The notes under the pieces were generated by a model that made no database searches, was not told the DNA's origin, and saw only the letters and a list, made by a program, of their open reading frames with translations. Positions 48,785 to 58,312 of a stretch of 64,000 nucleotides of DNA are shown here, one piece after another. A program made the translations under genes and the position numbers. Position 1 is the stretch's first letter; each line of letters starts with the position of its first letter. Source of the stretch: Octadecabacter antarcticus 307 (GTDB taxonomy: Bacteria > Pseudomonadota > Alphaproteobacteria > Rhodobacterales > Rhodobacteraceae); NCBI RefSeq assembly GCF_000155675.2, contig NC_020911.1:1230501-1294500 (forward strand), written 5' to 3'.

Positions 48785-49555
48785 TTAGTTAACTCCTTCG
48801 ACCGGCGCTTCGCCGAGGTAGGCTTCGCGCACTTTGGGGTGGCCTTTGATGTTGTCGGGCGTGTCTTCGACCAGCGGCGTGCCTTGTGCCAGCACGGTGA
48901 TCCGATCTGCCAAGGAGAACACCACGTTCATGTCATGTTCGATGATTGCCATGGTCACACCACGTTCTTTGCGAATCATCTTGAGCAGTTCGATCGTGTT
49001 TTCAGTGTCGGCGCGGGCCATGCCAGCGGTCGGTTCATCCAGCAGCAACAGGCGCGGTTCCTGCACCAGACACATCGCCATTTCGAGGCGGCGTTTGTCG
49101 CCGCGCGACATTGCTGACGCCTGCATCTCGCGCTTGTCGAGCATGTTGACTTCGTCCAGCACGGCTTCGGCTTTTTCGATCATAGATTTTTCGTGACGCA
49201 CGGATTCGAATGCGTGCATCCGGAACGCCCCGTCGCGTTTGGCAAAACACGGGATCAGCATATTTTCCATCACGTTCAGATCGCCGAAGATTTCAGGCGT
49301 TTGGAAAACGCGGCTGATGCCCATCTGGTTGATCTCATGTGGTTTACGCCCCAGCACCGACTGGCCGTCAAAGACGACAGACCCGCTATCAGGGATCAGC
49401 TTGCCGACCAGCACGTTGAGCAGGGTAGACTTGCCCGCCCCATTGGGGCCGATGATCGCGTGACAGGTGTTTTCCATCACATCGAGGTTCACATCCCCAA
49501 GGGCCTGCAGGCCGCCGAAGCGTTTGTTGACGCCTTTGACTGAAAGTAGTGCCAT
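48785..49555 (-). CDS. livG: Branched-chain amino-acid type ABC transporter ATP-binding protein LivG
   Basis: A 256-residue ATPase. Walker A AIIGPNGAGKSTLLNVL, signature region AMSRGDKRRLEMAMCL (SRGDKR in place of the usual SGGQQR, as in urea/short-chain amide subgroups), Walker B LLLLDEPTAGMARADTE. Together with LivF it powers the LivHM channel. Confidence 0.93.
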   Translation of the reverse strand: MALLSVKGVNKRFGGLQALGDVNLDVMENTCHAIIGPNGAGKSTLLNVLVGKLIPDSGSVVFDGQSVLGRKPHEINQMGISRVFQTPEIFGDLNVMENMLIPCFAKRDGAFRMHAFESVRHEKSMIEKAEAVLDEVNMLDKREMQASAMSRGDKRRLEMAMCLVQEPRLLLLDEPTAGMARADTENTIELLKMIRKERGVTMAIIEHDMNVVFSLADRITVLAQGTPLVEDTPDNIKGHPKVREAYLGEAPVEGVN

Positions 49556-49567
49556 TGTACCGGCTCC

Positions 49568-50764
49568 TTATTCTGCGGGCGTGCGGGACGCGGCGTCCTG
49601 CGTGTCTGCAATTTTGTTGCGGTGGAACAGTGCTGCGATGCGTTGACCGCCCTCAACAAGACCACCGGGCAGGAAGATCACGACCAACATGAACAAGATG
49701 CCCATGGTCAGGTGCCAGCCTTTGCCGATGAAGGGATAGACCATCGACACGATCACGTCTTCAAGGCCATCAGGCAAAAAGGCGAACCATTCGTGCAAGA
49801 TGTCTTTGTTAATCTTGGAAATGATGTTTTCCATATATTTGATCATACCGGCGCCAAGCACTGGCCCCAGCAGGGTGCCTGCACCGCCAAGAATGGTCAT
49901 GATCACGACTTCGCCGCTTGCGGTCCAGAACATGCGCTCTGGTCCGACTTGGGTGTCCATCGCCACCATCAGGCCACCGGCAAGTCCGGCGTACATGCCT
50001 GAAATTACAAAGGCTGACAGGGTGTAGCGTTTTGGCGTCAAGCCCGTGTAGTTCATCCGCTGTTGGTTGGATTTCACCGCCCGCAACATAATGCCGAACG
50101 GCGAGCGGAAGATGCGGATCGAGAGGTAGAATGCGATCAGCAAGAAGAAACCAGCGATGTAGAAGCCAAGGTTGAAGGTAAAGACCCAACCCCCGATCGC
50201 CAATTCGATTGAGTTGCCCATTTCAAGGCCGAACAGGTTGGCCCGACCGATGCTGCCGTCCGCAGGCCCACCAAACAGCGGCGTATCGGTGTTTTTGATC
50301 TGAAGACCCGTTTCACCGCCCGTGATTGGTGTCAGCACCGAATAGGCCATTGCAAACATCATCTGTGCGAACGCCAGCGTCAGGATTGAAAAGTAGATGC
50401 CGGATCGACGCAAAGACACATAGCCCACCACCAGCGCAAAGACACCCGCGACCATGATCGCTAACAAAATGCCTGGGATCACGTTCAGCGTAACCAGTTT
50501 CATCGACCAGATCGCGGCGTAGGATCCGATACCCAGAAATGCAGCGTGTCCAAAGCTAAGGTATCCAGTGAGGCCAAACAGCAGGTTAAAGCCAACTGCA
50601 AAAATACCGAAGATTACGAAGCGCTGCATCAAGTCCGGATAGCCTGCGTTGAATTGCGCCATCGCGGAGCCTTCGGGGAAAGGGTTGAGGATGAACGGTG
50701 CAAATATAACCAGCCCGAACACGATCAGCATCAAAGTGCTGTCTTTTTTGGTAAGTCCGAACAT
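49568..50764 (-). CDS. livM: Branched-chain amino-acid type ABC transporter permease LivM
   Basis: A 398-residue multi-spanning permease. [20 protein letters not shown], the LivM signature, is followed by [20 protein letters not shown] and [20 protein letters not shown], and ends with [26 protein letters not shown]. It overlaps neither neighbour (3 bases from livH). Confidence 0.94.
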   Translation of the reverse strand: MFGLTKKDSTLMLIVFGLVIFAPFILNPFPEGSAMAQFNAGYPDLMQRFVIFGIFAVGFNLLFGLTGYLSFGHAAFLGIGSYAAIWSMKLVTLNVIPGILLAIMVAGVFALVVGYVSLRRSGIYFSILTLAFAQMMFAMAYSVLTPITGGETGLQIKNTDTPLFGGPADGSIGRANLFGLEMGNSIELAIGGWVFTFNLGFYIAGFFLLIAFYLSIRIFRSPFGIMLRAVKSNQQRMNYTGLTPKRYTLSAFVISGMYAGLAGGLMVAMDTQVGPERMFWTASGEVVIMTILGGAGTLLGPVLGAGMIKYMENIISKINKDILHEWFAFLPDGLEDVIVSMVYPFIGKGWHLTMGILFMLVVIFLPGGLVEGGQRIAALFHRNKIADTQDAASRTPAE

Positions 50765-50767
50765 GGC

Positions 50768-51799
50768 TTATTCCTCCATCACGCCCTTGCGACCCATCAG
50801 GCCACGAGGACGGGTCAACAAGATGACGATTGCGACAAGGTAGATGATGATTTGGTTGATGCCGGGCAACAGGTCGATCACGACTGGCATTGAGGCAAAG
50901 CTTTCCAGAATTCCGAGCAGGAAGCCCGCAGCGACCGCACCGGGCAGAGAACCCATGCCACCGACCACGACCACCACAAAGCTGAGGACCAAGAAGTCCA
51001 TGCCCATGAAGTAATTCGGGGCTACGATGGGCGCATACATCACCCCCGCAACACCAGCGACGGCGGCAGCAAGGCCGAACATGAAGGTAAAGCGCTTGTC
51101 GATGTCGATACCCAGCAGGCCGACTGTTTCGCGATCCGCCATCCCGGCCCGCACAACCATGCCGAATGTGGTGAATTGCAGGAAGGCGAACACAGCGGCA
51201 ATGATCACCGCTGAGAAGGAGAAATAGACCAACCGCCAGTACGGATACATGATCGTCTGCGCCTCATAGCCGAGGAACACGCCGAAATCCAAAGATCCGG
51301 TGAAGGCGGGCGGGGCCGGGGTTTGAATGGGGTTTGCGCCGAAGAAATATTTGATGATTTCGCCGATAACGAGGGCCAGACCGAACGTCACAAGGATCTG
51401 ATCTGCGTGGGGACGTTTGTAGAAGTGTTTGATCAAGCCACGTTCCATCGCAAAACCCACGAAGATCATAACCGGCACCGCGAACAGGATGGCAATTGGT
51501 ACTGCCCAGTCCATTATGGTCTGACCTGCGGCCATTCCGAACCAGTCCTGCACGTAGAACGTATCAACTTGCATCGGGTTGCCGAGGAAATCTGTTCGTG
51601 TTGCATCGACGATCTTATGAGACGCGCTCAGGATCTTGGAGGTGATCACAGCGCAGAATGCACCGAGCATGAACAGCGCACCATGCGCGAAATTCACCAC
51701 GCCCAGCGTGCCGAAAATGATGGTCAGGCCAAGGGCGATCAGCGCATAGGCGGACCCCTTGTCTAGACCGTTGAGAAATTGAACGATGATCTGGTCCAT
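50768..51799 (-). CDS. livH: Branched-chain amino-acid type ABC transporter permease LivH
   Basis: A 343-residue permease starting MDQIIVQFLNGLDKGSAYAL with the LivH motif LGLTIIFGTLGVVNFAHGAL. ERGLIKHFYKRPHADQILVT and MVVRAGMADRETVGLLGIDI are the cytoplasmic loops that contact the ATPases. The frame is open upstream of 51799 but not conserved. Confidence 0.94.
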   Translation of the reverse strand: MDQIIVQFLNGLDKGSAYALIALGLTIIFGTLGVVNFAHGALFMLGAFCAVITSKILSASHKIVDATRTDFLGNPMQVDTFYVQDWFGMAAGQTIMDWAVPIAILFAVPVMIFVGFAMERGLIKHFYKRPHADQILVTFGLALVIGEIIKYFFGANPIQTPAPPAFTGSLDFGVFLGYEAQTIMYPYWRLVYFSFSAVIIAAVFAFLQFTTFGMVVRAGMADRETVGLLGIDIDKRFTFMFGLAAAVAGVAGVMYAPIVAPNYFMGMDFLVLSFVVVVVGGMGSLPGAVAAGFLLGILESFASMPVVIDLLPGINQIIIYLVAIVILLTRPRGLMGRKGVMEE

Positions 51800-51883
51800 T
51801 GCGTGGCTACCTCTGATCGGTGGGTGCATAGCTTCCGCACGCCATGTGGCAGCAGATCGGTGCAAATGTGTTGAAATAAAGCT

Positions 51884-51912
51884 GTCGGGGCAGTGTAAAA
51901 CTGCCCCGACAT
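51884..51912 (-). terminator. Hairpin after the liv substrate-binding-protein gene
   Basis: TGTCGGGGCAG and CTGCCCCGACA make a perfect 11-bp stem with a 7-base loop, 7 bases after the binding-protein stop and followed on that strand by GCTTTATTT. A typical partial terminator within an ABC operon. Confidence 0.85.
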
Positions 51913-51918
51913 TTTGGC

Positions 51919-53289
51919 TTATGCGCCGTTGTTACATTCACCCAAGGAGGCTTCTGCGCCGCCCATCTGTGGGTGATCAGGTGCATATGTGACCTGCTCG
52001 ACCGGCGTGACTTCGACGATCTCAACGAGGTCGAATTCGTTCTCGGGGTTCTCTTTGCCGCGCACGACGAGAACGTCCTTGAAGCACTGGTGATCAGAAC
52101 CACGGTACAACGTTGGGCCGTTGCCCATACCGTCGAATTCGAAGTCCGACAGGGCCTCGTCGACTGCACATGGGGCAAAGCTGCCTGCACGGGTGACGGC
52201 ATCCGCATACAAAAGCGTCTGCACATAACATGTGTGCGCCGCCTGTGACGGTGGGAAGCCGTATTTCGTGCCGAAGGACTGAACGAATGCGTTCGTACCG
52301 GAGTACTTTGCGCCCAGCTCATTTTCCAGCTTCCAGTCCCAGTTCTGCGAACCAAGGATGCCTTTAATGTTGGGACCTGCACCGCGGGCCATCAGCTCTG
52401 AATACAGTGGCACGACGATCTCAAACTGTTTGCCGTTTGCCATCGCGTCGCGCAGACCAAACTGAACAGCGTTGGTCAGCGAGTTGATCATGTTTCCGCC
52501 GTAGTGGTTCAGAATCAGAACGTCGGCACCGGAGTTCAGGACAGGCGCGATATAAGAGGAGAAATCGGTCGCTGTCAGGGGTGTCAGAACCGTGTTGACG
52601 GTTTCCCAACCCAAGGCTTCTGTCGAAGACTGGATGGCTTCTTGTGTGGTGTAGCCCCAGTTGTAGTCTGCCGTCAGATGATACGCCTTACGGTCTGTAC
52701 CGTACTGCGCCGCCAGAACGGGCGCGAGGGCTGCACCGGTCATGTAGGAGTTAAAGAAGTGACGGAAACCGTTGGCCTTGCGGTCCTTACCGGTTGTGTC
52801 GTTGGAATGCGTGAGGCCGGCCATAAAGATGATGCCAGCTTCTTGGCACAGCGCCTGAACAGCAACAGCCACACCGGAGCTTGAGCCGCCAGTGATCATC
52901 ACGGCGCCGTCTTTTTCGATCATGGAACGAGCAGAAGCGCGCGCCGCATCGGATTTGGTCTGTGTGTCGCCTGTCACGAATTTGACTTCGCGGCCCAGAA
53001 TACCCGTGCCGTCCAGTGCTTTGGACGAGAACGTCTGCAACATACCGCCGTCGCCGCCACCGTTCAGGTGCTCAACTGCGAGTTCATAGGCGCGAAGTTC
53101 GTCCGCGCCTTCGTCGGCGTAGGGGCCGGACTGTGGTACGTTGAAACCAAGAACGACTTCGCTGTCGCCGGGTGCGTTGGTGAAACCAGCGTGGCCATCA
53201 GCGCGCAGATATGTTGGCAGTGTCAGTGCAGCACCGGCGGCGGCGCCGGTTTTCATGATGCCACGACGTGTGAAGTTTGATTTTGACAT
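51919..53289 (-). CDS. ABC transporter substrate-binding protein (LivJ/amide-type, family 4)
   Basis: A 456-residue periplasmic binding protein with a Tat-like leader (TRRGIMKTGAAAGAALTLPT). Family I binding-protein features are VVLGFNVPQSGPYADEGADE, DTQTKSDAARASARSMIEKD and GGSSSGVAVAVQALCQEAGI. It is longer than LivJ (about 370), resembling amide/urea or aromatic-acid binders, so the ligand may not be a branched-chain amino acid. First gene of the liv operon. Confidence 0.92.
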   Translation of the reverse strand: MSKSNFTRRGIMKTGAAAGAALTLPTYLRADGHAGFTNAPGDSEVVLGFNVPQSGPYADEGADELRAYELAVEHLNGGGDGGMLQTFSSKALDGTGILGREVKFVTGDTQTKSDAARASARSMIEKDGAVMITGGSSSGVAVAVQALCQEAGIIFMAGLTHSNDTTGKDRKANGFRHFFNSYMTGAALAPVLAAQYGTDRKAYHLTADYNWGYTTQEAIQSSTEALGWETVNTVLTPLTATDFSSYIAPVLNSGADVLILNHYGGNMINSLTNAVQFGLRDAMANGKQFEIVVPLYSELMARGAGPNIKGILGSQNWDWKLENELGAKYSGTNAFVQSFGTKYGFPPSQAAHTCYVQTLLYADAVTRAGSFAPCAVDEALSDFEFDGMGNGPTLYRGSDHQCFKDVLVVRGKENPENEFDLVEIVEVTPVEQVTYAPDHPQMGGAEASLGECNNGA

Positions 53290-53503
53290 ATAGTATCCTC
53301 CCTTGAGTGATGCAGCCGAACCTCCCGTTCAACCGCACATGCTTTCAGTAGCGCGTTCAATAAACTGGCATTCTGAAAATTACTCAATAAGGGTTTGTGG
53401 AATAATATAACTTCTGTAAAGGTTTAGACTGAGTGGTGCGGAATTTTGTAAAGAAATTATCTATGCAGCGCAGAAAACTGATGAAATTGTTTGGGAAACT
53501 TTG

Positions 53504-54787
53504 ATGTCGGATCGGATTATCACAGGGACACGGGTGCGTAATCGGCGGATTGATCTTGGGTTGCGGCAGGTGAATGTCGCCAAAGCGACTGGAATTTCCG
53601 GATCCTATCTCAACCTGATCGAACACAACCGCCGCAGAATCGGTGGCAAGCTGTTGCGCGATCTGGCGCGCGTTTTGGAAATCGACGTGGCGTTGCTTGG
53701 CGATGAAGTGGGTGACGCCATTTTGGGACCCCTGAAAGAAGCGGCAGCCGCATTTCCGGGCGCTAGTGTTGAAGATTTGCGGACCAAAGACTTGGTGGAG
53801 CGGTTTCCCGGATGGGCTGCGTTGATTGCAGCGCAGCGGCGCCGGATTACCCAGTTAGAAGACCGCGCAGAGGCGCTGAGCAACCGTTTGGCTCATGACA
53901 GCCAGATCGCCAATGCGCTGCATGACGTCATTTCCACGGCCACTGCAATCAGGTCTACCGCAAGCATTCTAGTGGAATCGCCTGATCTGGACCCTGATTG
54001 GCTGTCGCGGTTCCACACCAACATTGACACGGATTCCACGCGCTTGGCCCAAAGCAGCCAAGCCTTGCTTGGGTTTTTGGACATGGAGATGGAGGCAGGT
54101 GGCGCGCATGTGGATTCTGCGATGGAGCAAGCGGAGGCCACCCTAGCGCAGTCGGGTTTCTATTTTGCAGGGATCGATGCGGGGGAGGCGATGTTGTTTG
54201 ATGATGTCAAAGATGCCGCTGTCCGAACCATTCTGCAAGATTGGGCAAAGGGGGCTGTGCAAGACGCAACACGTTTGCCGCTAGATGCGTTCCGTCAAGC
54301 TGCGCGCGCGGTTGCCTATGATCCAGCAAGGCTTGCGGCGCGGTTCGGGGTGCCGCTGGACATGGTGCTGCGGCGGTTGGCGCATTTGCCGCCGTCATCG
54401 AACGGGGCTGCCCCGGACCATCCGCTGATGGGGTTGGCGGTTTGCGACAGCGCGGGTGTTGTGACGTTTCAGAAACCTGTGCTTGATTTTCGACTGCCAC
54501 GTTCGGGTGCGGCATGCCCGCTGTGGCCGCTGTATCAGGCGTTAACCCAACCGGGGCGGGCAATCCGGCGCGTTGTGCGGCTGCCCGGGGCTGCGCGCAC
54601 GCCGTTTGAATGTTTCGCAATCGCGGGCCCCGTCGGGGACGTGGCGTTTGGCGCAGAGCCGCGGATCAAAGCGACAATGCTGGTGCGGCCAGCGCGCACG
54701 GGTGATGTGGCGGACGTCGTGGGGCCGGGGTGTCGGGTTTGCGATGTTGAAAATTGCGCCAGCCGTCGCCACCCGAGTTTGCTATAG
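53504..54787 (+). CDS. XRE-family regulator with C-terminal DUF2083-like domain
   Basis: A 427-residue regulator. The N-terminal HTH reads GTRVRNRRIDLGLRQVNVAK and ATGISGSYLNLIEHNRRRIG (ScfR/RamB-like). The long C-terminus ends with a Cys cluster (PGCRVCDVENCASRRHPSLL), as in the short-chain fatty-acyl regulators of acetate/propionate genes. A TTG three bases upstream is an alternative start. Divergent from the liv operon and near acsA, so control of acetate metabolism is plausible but unproven. Confidence 0.88.
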   Translation: MSDRIITGTRVRNRRIDLGLRQVNVAKATGISGSYLNLIEHNRRRIGGKLLRDLARVLEIDVALLGDEVGDAILGPLKEAAAAFPGASVEDLRTKDLVERFPGWAALIAAQRRRITQLEDRAEALSNRLAHDSQIANALHDVISTATAIRSTASILVESPDLDPDWLSRFHTNIDTDSTRLAQSSQALLGFLDMEMEAGGAHVDSAMEQAEATLAQSGFYFAGIDAGEAMLFDDVKDAAVRTILQDWAKGAVQDATRLPLDAFRQAARAVAYDPARLAARFGVPLDMVLRRLAHLPPSSNGAAPDHPLMGLAVCDSAGVVTFQKPVLDFRLPRSGAACPLWPLYQALTQPGRAIRRVVRLPGAARTPFECFAIAGPVGDVAFGAEPRIKATMLVRPARTGDVADVVGPGCRVCDVENCASRRHPSLL

Positions 54788-54875
54788 CATTGCTGTGGGC
54801 CTTTGACTCCGCCAGCCGTTTTCGCAATAGTTATTTTGTGTCGCTGGGGGAGCTTGGGGCGACGACAATAGGGGG

Positions 54876-55253
54876 ATGGGAACCATGGGCCGACGCGTCC
54901 TTTTAATCGAAGATGAACCCAATATCATGGAGGCGATCAGTTATATCCTGACCAAGGATGGCTGGACCGTGCACACCCATTCCGACGGGGAAACGGCGAT
55001 GGCAAAGGTCATGCAAGGTGTGCCGGATCTGATTATTCTTGATGTGATGCTGCCGGGGAAATCCGGCTACGACATTCTGCGCGATTTGCGTGCGCAGGCT
55101 GAGACCAAAGATGTGCCTGTGATGATGCTGACCGCACGTGGCCAAGCCAAGGATCGTGAAATGGCGGCCAGTCTGGGTGCCACGCGGTTCATGACCAAGC
55201 CGTTTTCCAATGCCGAAATTCTAGAAAGTGCGCGCGCACTGGCGACGCCATGA
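54876..55253 (+). CDS. Single-domain response regulator (CheY-like)
   Basis: A 125-residue receiver domain alone. Phospho-acceptor Asp56 in DLIILDVMLPG, acidic pocket IEDEPN (residues 11-16), Thr in MMLTARGQ and Lys in RFMTKPFSNAEI. No output domain. ATG at 54885 is an alternative start. It precedes a small membrane protein and an SSF-type histidine kinase, its likely partner. Confidence 0.92.
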   Translation: MGTMGRRVLLIEDEPNIMEAISYILTKDGWTVHTHSDGETAMAKVMQGVPDLIILDVMLPGKSGYDILRDLRAQAETKDVPVMMLTARGQAKDREMAASLGATRFMTKPFSNAEILESARALATP

Positions 55254-55260
55254 AGCCACT

Positions 55261-55545
55261 ATGAAACCGCCCACCCGAACAGAATTTCTTGATCGTGACA
55301 GTTATCGCCAACGCCGGTTTCGCGATGCCGCGCGTTGGTTGCCAATTCTCGCCGCCGTTCTGATGCTGCTGCCGTTGATGTGGCCACGCGATACGCCCGA
55401 TCAAAGCCTGACCAGCAGTGGCATAATCTATTTGTTCGGGTTGTGGGTCTTCCTTGTTGCGCTGGCCTTTCTGTTATCGCGCGTCTTGCGGTTTTCCGAA
55501 GCGTTGGATGGCGACGGTGGGCGCAGCGGGCGGAGCGGGGAATGA
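55261..55545 (+). CDS. Small membrane protein of the sensor operon
   Basis: A 94-residue protein with two hydrophobic segments (WLPILAAVLMLLPLMW and GIIYLFGLWVFLVALAFLLS). The N-terminus is charged and the C-terminus is Gly/Ser-rich. It begins 7 bases after the receiver gene, and its TGA stop overlaps the kinase ATG (ATGA at 55542-55545). No family name; probably works with the kinase. Confidence 0.75.
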   Translation: MKPPTRTEFLDRDSYRQRRFRDAARWLPILAAVLMLLPLMWPRDTPDQSLTSSGIIYLFGLWVFLVALAFLLSRVLRFSEALDGDGGRSGRSGE

Positions 55546-58226
55546 TTTCGTTCAACCTGCTGGTACTGGTTTCACTTGCCTATGTCGTGTTCCTGTTTTC
55601 TATCGCTTTTGCTGCGGAACGACGCGCGGCGCAGGGCAAAGCCGCATGGGTGCGCAGTTCGGCGGTCTACACCCTGTCGCTGAGCATCTATTGCACCGCT
55701 TGGACGTTTTATGGCGCGGTAGGTTATGCGGCGCGATCCGGCCTTGAGTTTCTGACGATCTATCTGGGGCCGACTTTGGTGATGATCGGCTGGTGGTTTC
55801 TGGTGCGAAAACTGGTTCGCATCGGGCGCACGCAACGTTTGACATCAATTGCGGACCTGATTTCATCGCGCTACGGCAAATCACCTGTGCTTGGTGTGAT
55901 GGTCACGGTTTTGGCGATTGTCGGAACGACGCCCTATATTGCGCTGCAACTTCAATCTGTTACGCAATCCATCGCGGTGTTCGCTGCCAGCAGCGGCGAG
56001 GTTTGGATCCCGCGTGATCTGAACCGCGCGGCCATGTGGGTCGCCGTCGGGCTGGCGGTGTTCACGGTGTTGTTTGGCACGCGTAACTTGGACGCCCATG
56101 AACGCCACCACGGCATCGTGCTCGCCATTGCTGTTGAGGCGGTGGTGAAGCTGTGCGCGTTGCTTGCGGTGGGAATATTCGTGGTCTGGGGCGTCGCGGG
56201 CGGCGTTGGCCCCACGCTGGATTTGATCGACGCGTCGGCGCAAAGCCAATGGGCCCCGACCCCGAGCCGCTGGATTGGGTTGATCTTTGTGTCGGGTGCC
56301 GCGTTCGTCTGTCTGCCGCGGATGTTTCAAGTGATGGTGGTGGAAAATTCCGACGAACGCAGCCTAAGCACCGCGAGCTGGGCGTTCCCCACGTATATGA
56401 TGTTGATAAGCCTGTTTGTCATGCCCATCGCGGTGGTGGGCCTCGATTTGATGCCAGAGGGTTCGAACCCCGATTTGTTCGTGGTGACTGTGCCCATAAG
56501 CGAGGGGCGACAGGGCCTTGCGATCCTTGCGTTTTTAGGTGGGTTTTCGGCGGCCACATCTATGGTGATCGTGGCGACGCTGGCGTTGGCAACAATGGTG
56601 AGCAATCACATCATCGTGCCCAGTTGGTTGAACGCGCGCACCCCCGGTGCGGTCGTGTCGGGCGATGTGCGCCACGTCGTAATAATGTCACGGCGGGTGT
56701 CGATCGGCGTCATAATGGCGCTGGGATATGTTTATTTCCGCGTGTCGGGGGGGGGCACAGCGCTGGCCGCCATCGGATTGGTGTCGTTCATCGGCGTTGT
56801 GCAGGTATTGCCCGCAATGATCGGCGGGGTGTTTTGGCGTGGGGCAAATCGCTGGGGCGCTGGGGCGGGTCTGATTATTGGATTCACGGTCTGGGTGTGG
56901 ACAAATTTCTTGCCCAGTTTCGGAATTGATGCGGTGATATCGCAGGCAGTGTTCGCAGCGGGGCCGTTCGGAATCGGCTGGCTTCGACCTGAGGCATTGT
57001 TCGGGATCACGGGGATTGACCCGCTCGTGCATGCGCTGTTCTGGTCGATGTTCCTGAACACGTCGGCGTTTATTATCGTTTCGATCCTGACCTTCCCGAA
57101 CCCGCTGGAACGTCTGCAGGGGGCGCAATTCGTCAATGTGTTTGATTATTCCAGTGGTGCGCACACCTGGTCGCAATCAGCCGCCCAAGCTGAGGATTTG
57201 TTGGTGATGTCCCAACGTATCCTTGGCGCCGCTGAGGCGCAGGCAATCTTTGCGGCAGAGGCACGATCGCAGGGCAAGGCGGGGTTCCAGCCTGACGTCA
57301 CGCCTGATTTCATCGGTCGGCTGGAACGTGAATTGTCGGGATCGGTTGGGGCGGCGACGGCGCATGCGATGATCGGCCAGCTGACCGTAGGCACGATGGT
57401 GTCGGTGGATGATCTGATCGCGGTGGCGGACGAAACCGCGCAGATCATGGAGTATTCCAGTAGGCTTGAGGCAAAAAGTGCCGAGGCTGATCGCACGGCA
57501 CGCGCGCTGCGCGAAGCCAACGAAAAGCTGACCGCGCTGAGTATCCAGAAGGACGCGTTCCTCAGCCAGATCAGCCATGAATTGCGCACACCGATGACGT
57601 CGATCCGTGCGTTTTCCGACATTCTGCGCGACGTCGATGTGCAAGACGATGCGCGTAAGCGGTTCGCGGGAATTATCCACGAAGAAAGCAACCGACTGAC
57701 GCGGTTGTTGGATGATTTGTTGGATCTAGGCGTGCTGGAAAGCGGGCAGGTGCAACTGAACGTCGGGCGGGGCACGTTGGCGGGCGTGTTGGACCGCGCG
57801 GTGATCGCGTCGGGCGCGGACACTGGCAAACTGGCAATTTCGCGCAGGCCGAGCAATGAAACTGTGAGCGTGCAAACCGATTTGGACAGGTTGGCGCAAG
57901 TTTTCATCAACCTGATCAGCAATGCGGCCAAATACTGCGCCGCTGACGCCCCGCAATTGCGCATCATTGTGCGCCAATTAGCGGGCCAAACGGTTGTGGA
58001 TTTCTGTGACAACGGCGCGGGCGTCCCGAGCGAGAGCCAATCGATGATTTTCGAGAAATTCTCGCGGCTTGAGGATGAGGGTAAGGCGGGTGGTGCGGGA
58101 CTGGGGCTTGCGATTTCTCGCCAGATTATGGGCGCACTTGGCGGTGATGTGACGTATTTGCCGGGGCAGGGCGGGGCTGCGTTTCGCGTGACGCTGCCAA
58201 CGGCGCAGGCTTTGGCTGCACAATAA
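55542..58226 (+). CDS. Histidine kinase with sodium/solute symporter-like sensor domain
   Basis: An 894-residue membrane kinase. The first about 480 residues form a solute:sodium-symporter fold of about 13 segments (YCTAWTFYGAVGYAARSGLE and TRNLDAHERHHGIVLAIAVE), as in CbrA/acetate-sensing kinases. A coiled coil follows (LEAKSAEADRTARALREANE), then the H-box SQISHELRTPMTSIRAFSDI with His679, the N-box LISNAAKYCA and G-boxes DNGAGVP and GAGLGLAISRQIMG. ATGA overlap with the previous gene sets the start. Likely senses acetate or a related solute. Confidence 0.93.
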   Translation: MISFNLLVLVSLAYVVFLFSIAFAAERRAAQGKAAWVRSSAVYTLSLSIYCTAWTFYGAVGYAARSGLEFLTIYLGPTLVMIGWWFLVRKLVRIGRTQRLTSIADLISSRYGKSPVLGVMVTVLAIVGTTPYIALQLQSVTQSIAVFAASSGEVWIPRDLNRAAMWVAVGLAVFTVLFGTRNLDAHERHHGIVLAIAVEAVVKLCALLAVGIFVVWGVAGGVGPTLDLIDASAQSQWAPTPSRWIGLIFVSGAAFVCLPRMFQVMVVENSDERSLSTASWAFPTYMMLISLFVMPIAVVGLDLMPEGSNPDLFVVTVPISEGRQGLAILAFLGGFSAATSMVIVATLALATMVSNHIIVPSWLNARTPGAVVSGDVRHVVIMSRRVSIGVIMALGYVYFRVSGGGTALAAIGLVSFIGVVQVLPAMIGGVFWRGANRWGAGAGLIIGFTVWVWTNFLPSFGIDAVISQAVFAAGPFGIGWLRPEALFGITGIDPLVHALFWSMFLNTSAFIIVSILTFPNPLERLQGAQFVNVFDYSSGAHTWSQSAAQAEDLLVMSQRILGAAEAQAIFAAEARSQGKAGFQPDVTPDFIGRLERELSGSVGAATAHAMIGQLTVGTMVSVDDLIAVADETAQIMEYSSRLEAKSAEADRTARALREANEKLTALSIQKDAFLSQISHELRTPMTSIRAFSDILRDVDVQDDARKRFAGIIHEESNRLTRLLDDLLDLGVLESGQVQLNVGRGTLAGVLDRAVIASGADTGKLAISRRPSNETVSVQTDLDRLAQVFINLISNAAKYCAADAPQLRIIVRQLAGQTVVDFCDNGAGVPSESQSMIFEKFSRLEDEGKAGGAGLGLAISRQIMGALGGDVTYLPGQGGAAFRVTLPTAQALAAQ

Positions 58227-58312
58227 CGCAGGGACGCAACCTGTCGTTAGCAGGTTGGTAACCTCGCGTACGCTAAACACAGTGCGATGAAGTGTAGTGT
58301 GGGATATTCTTG

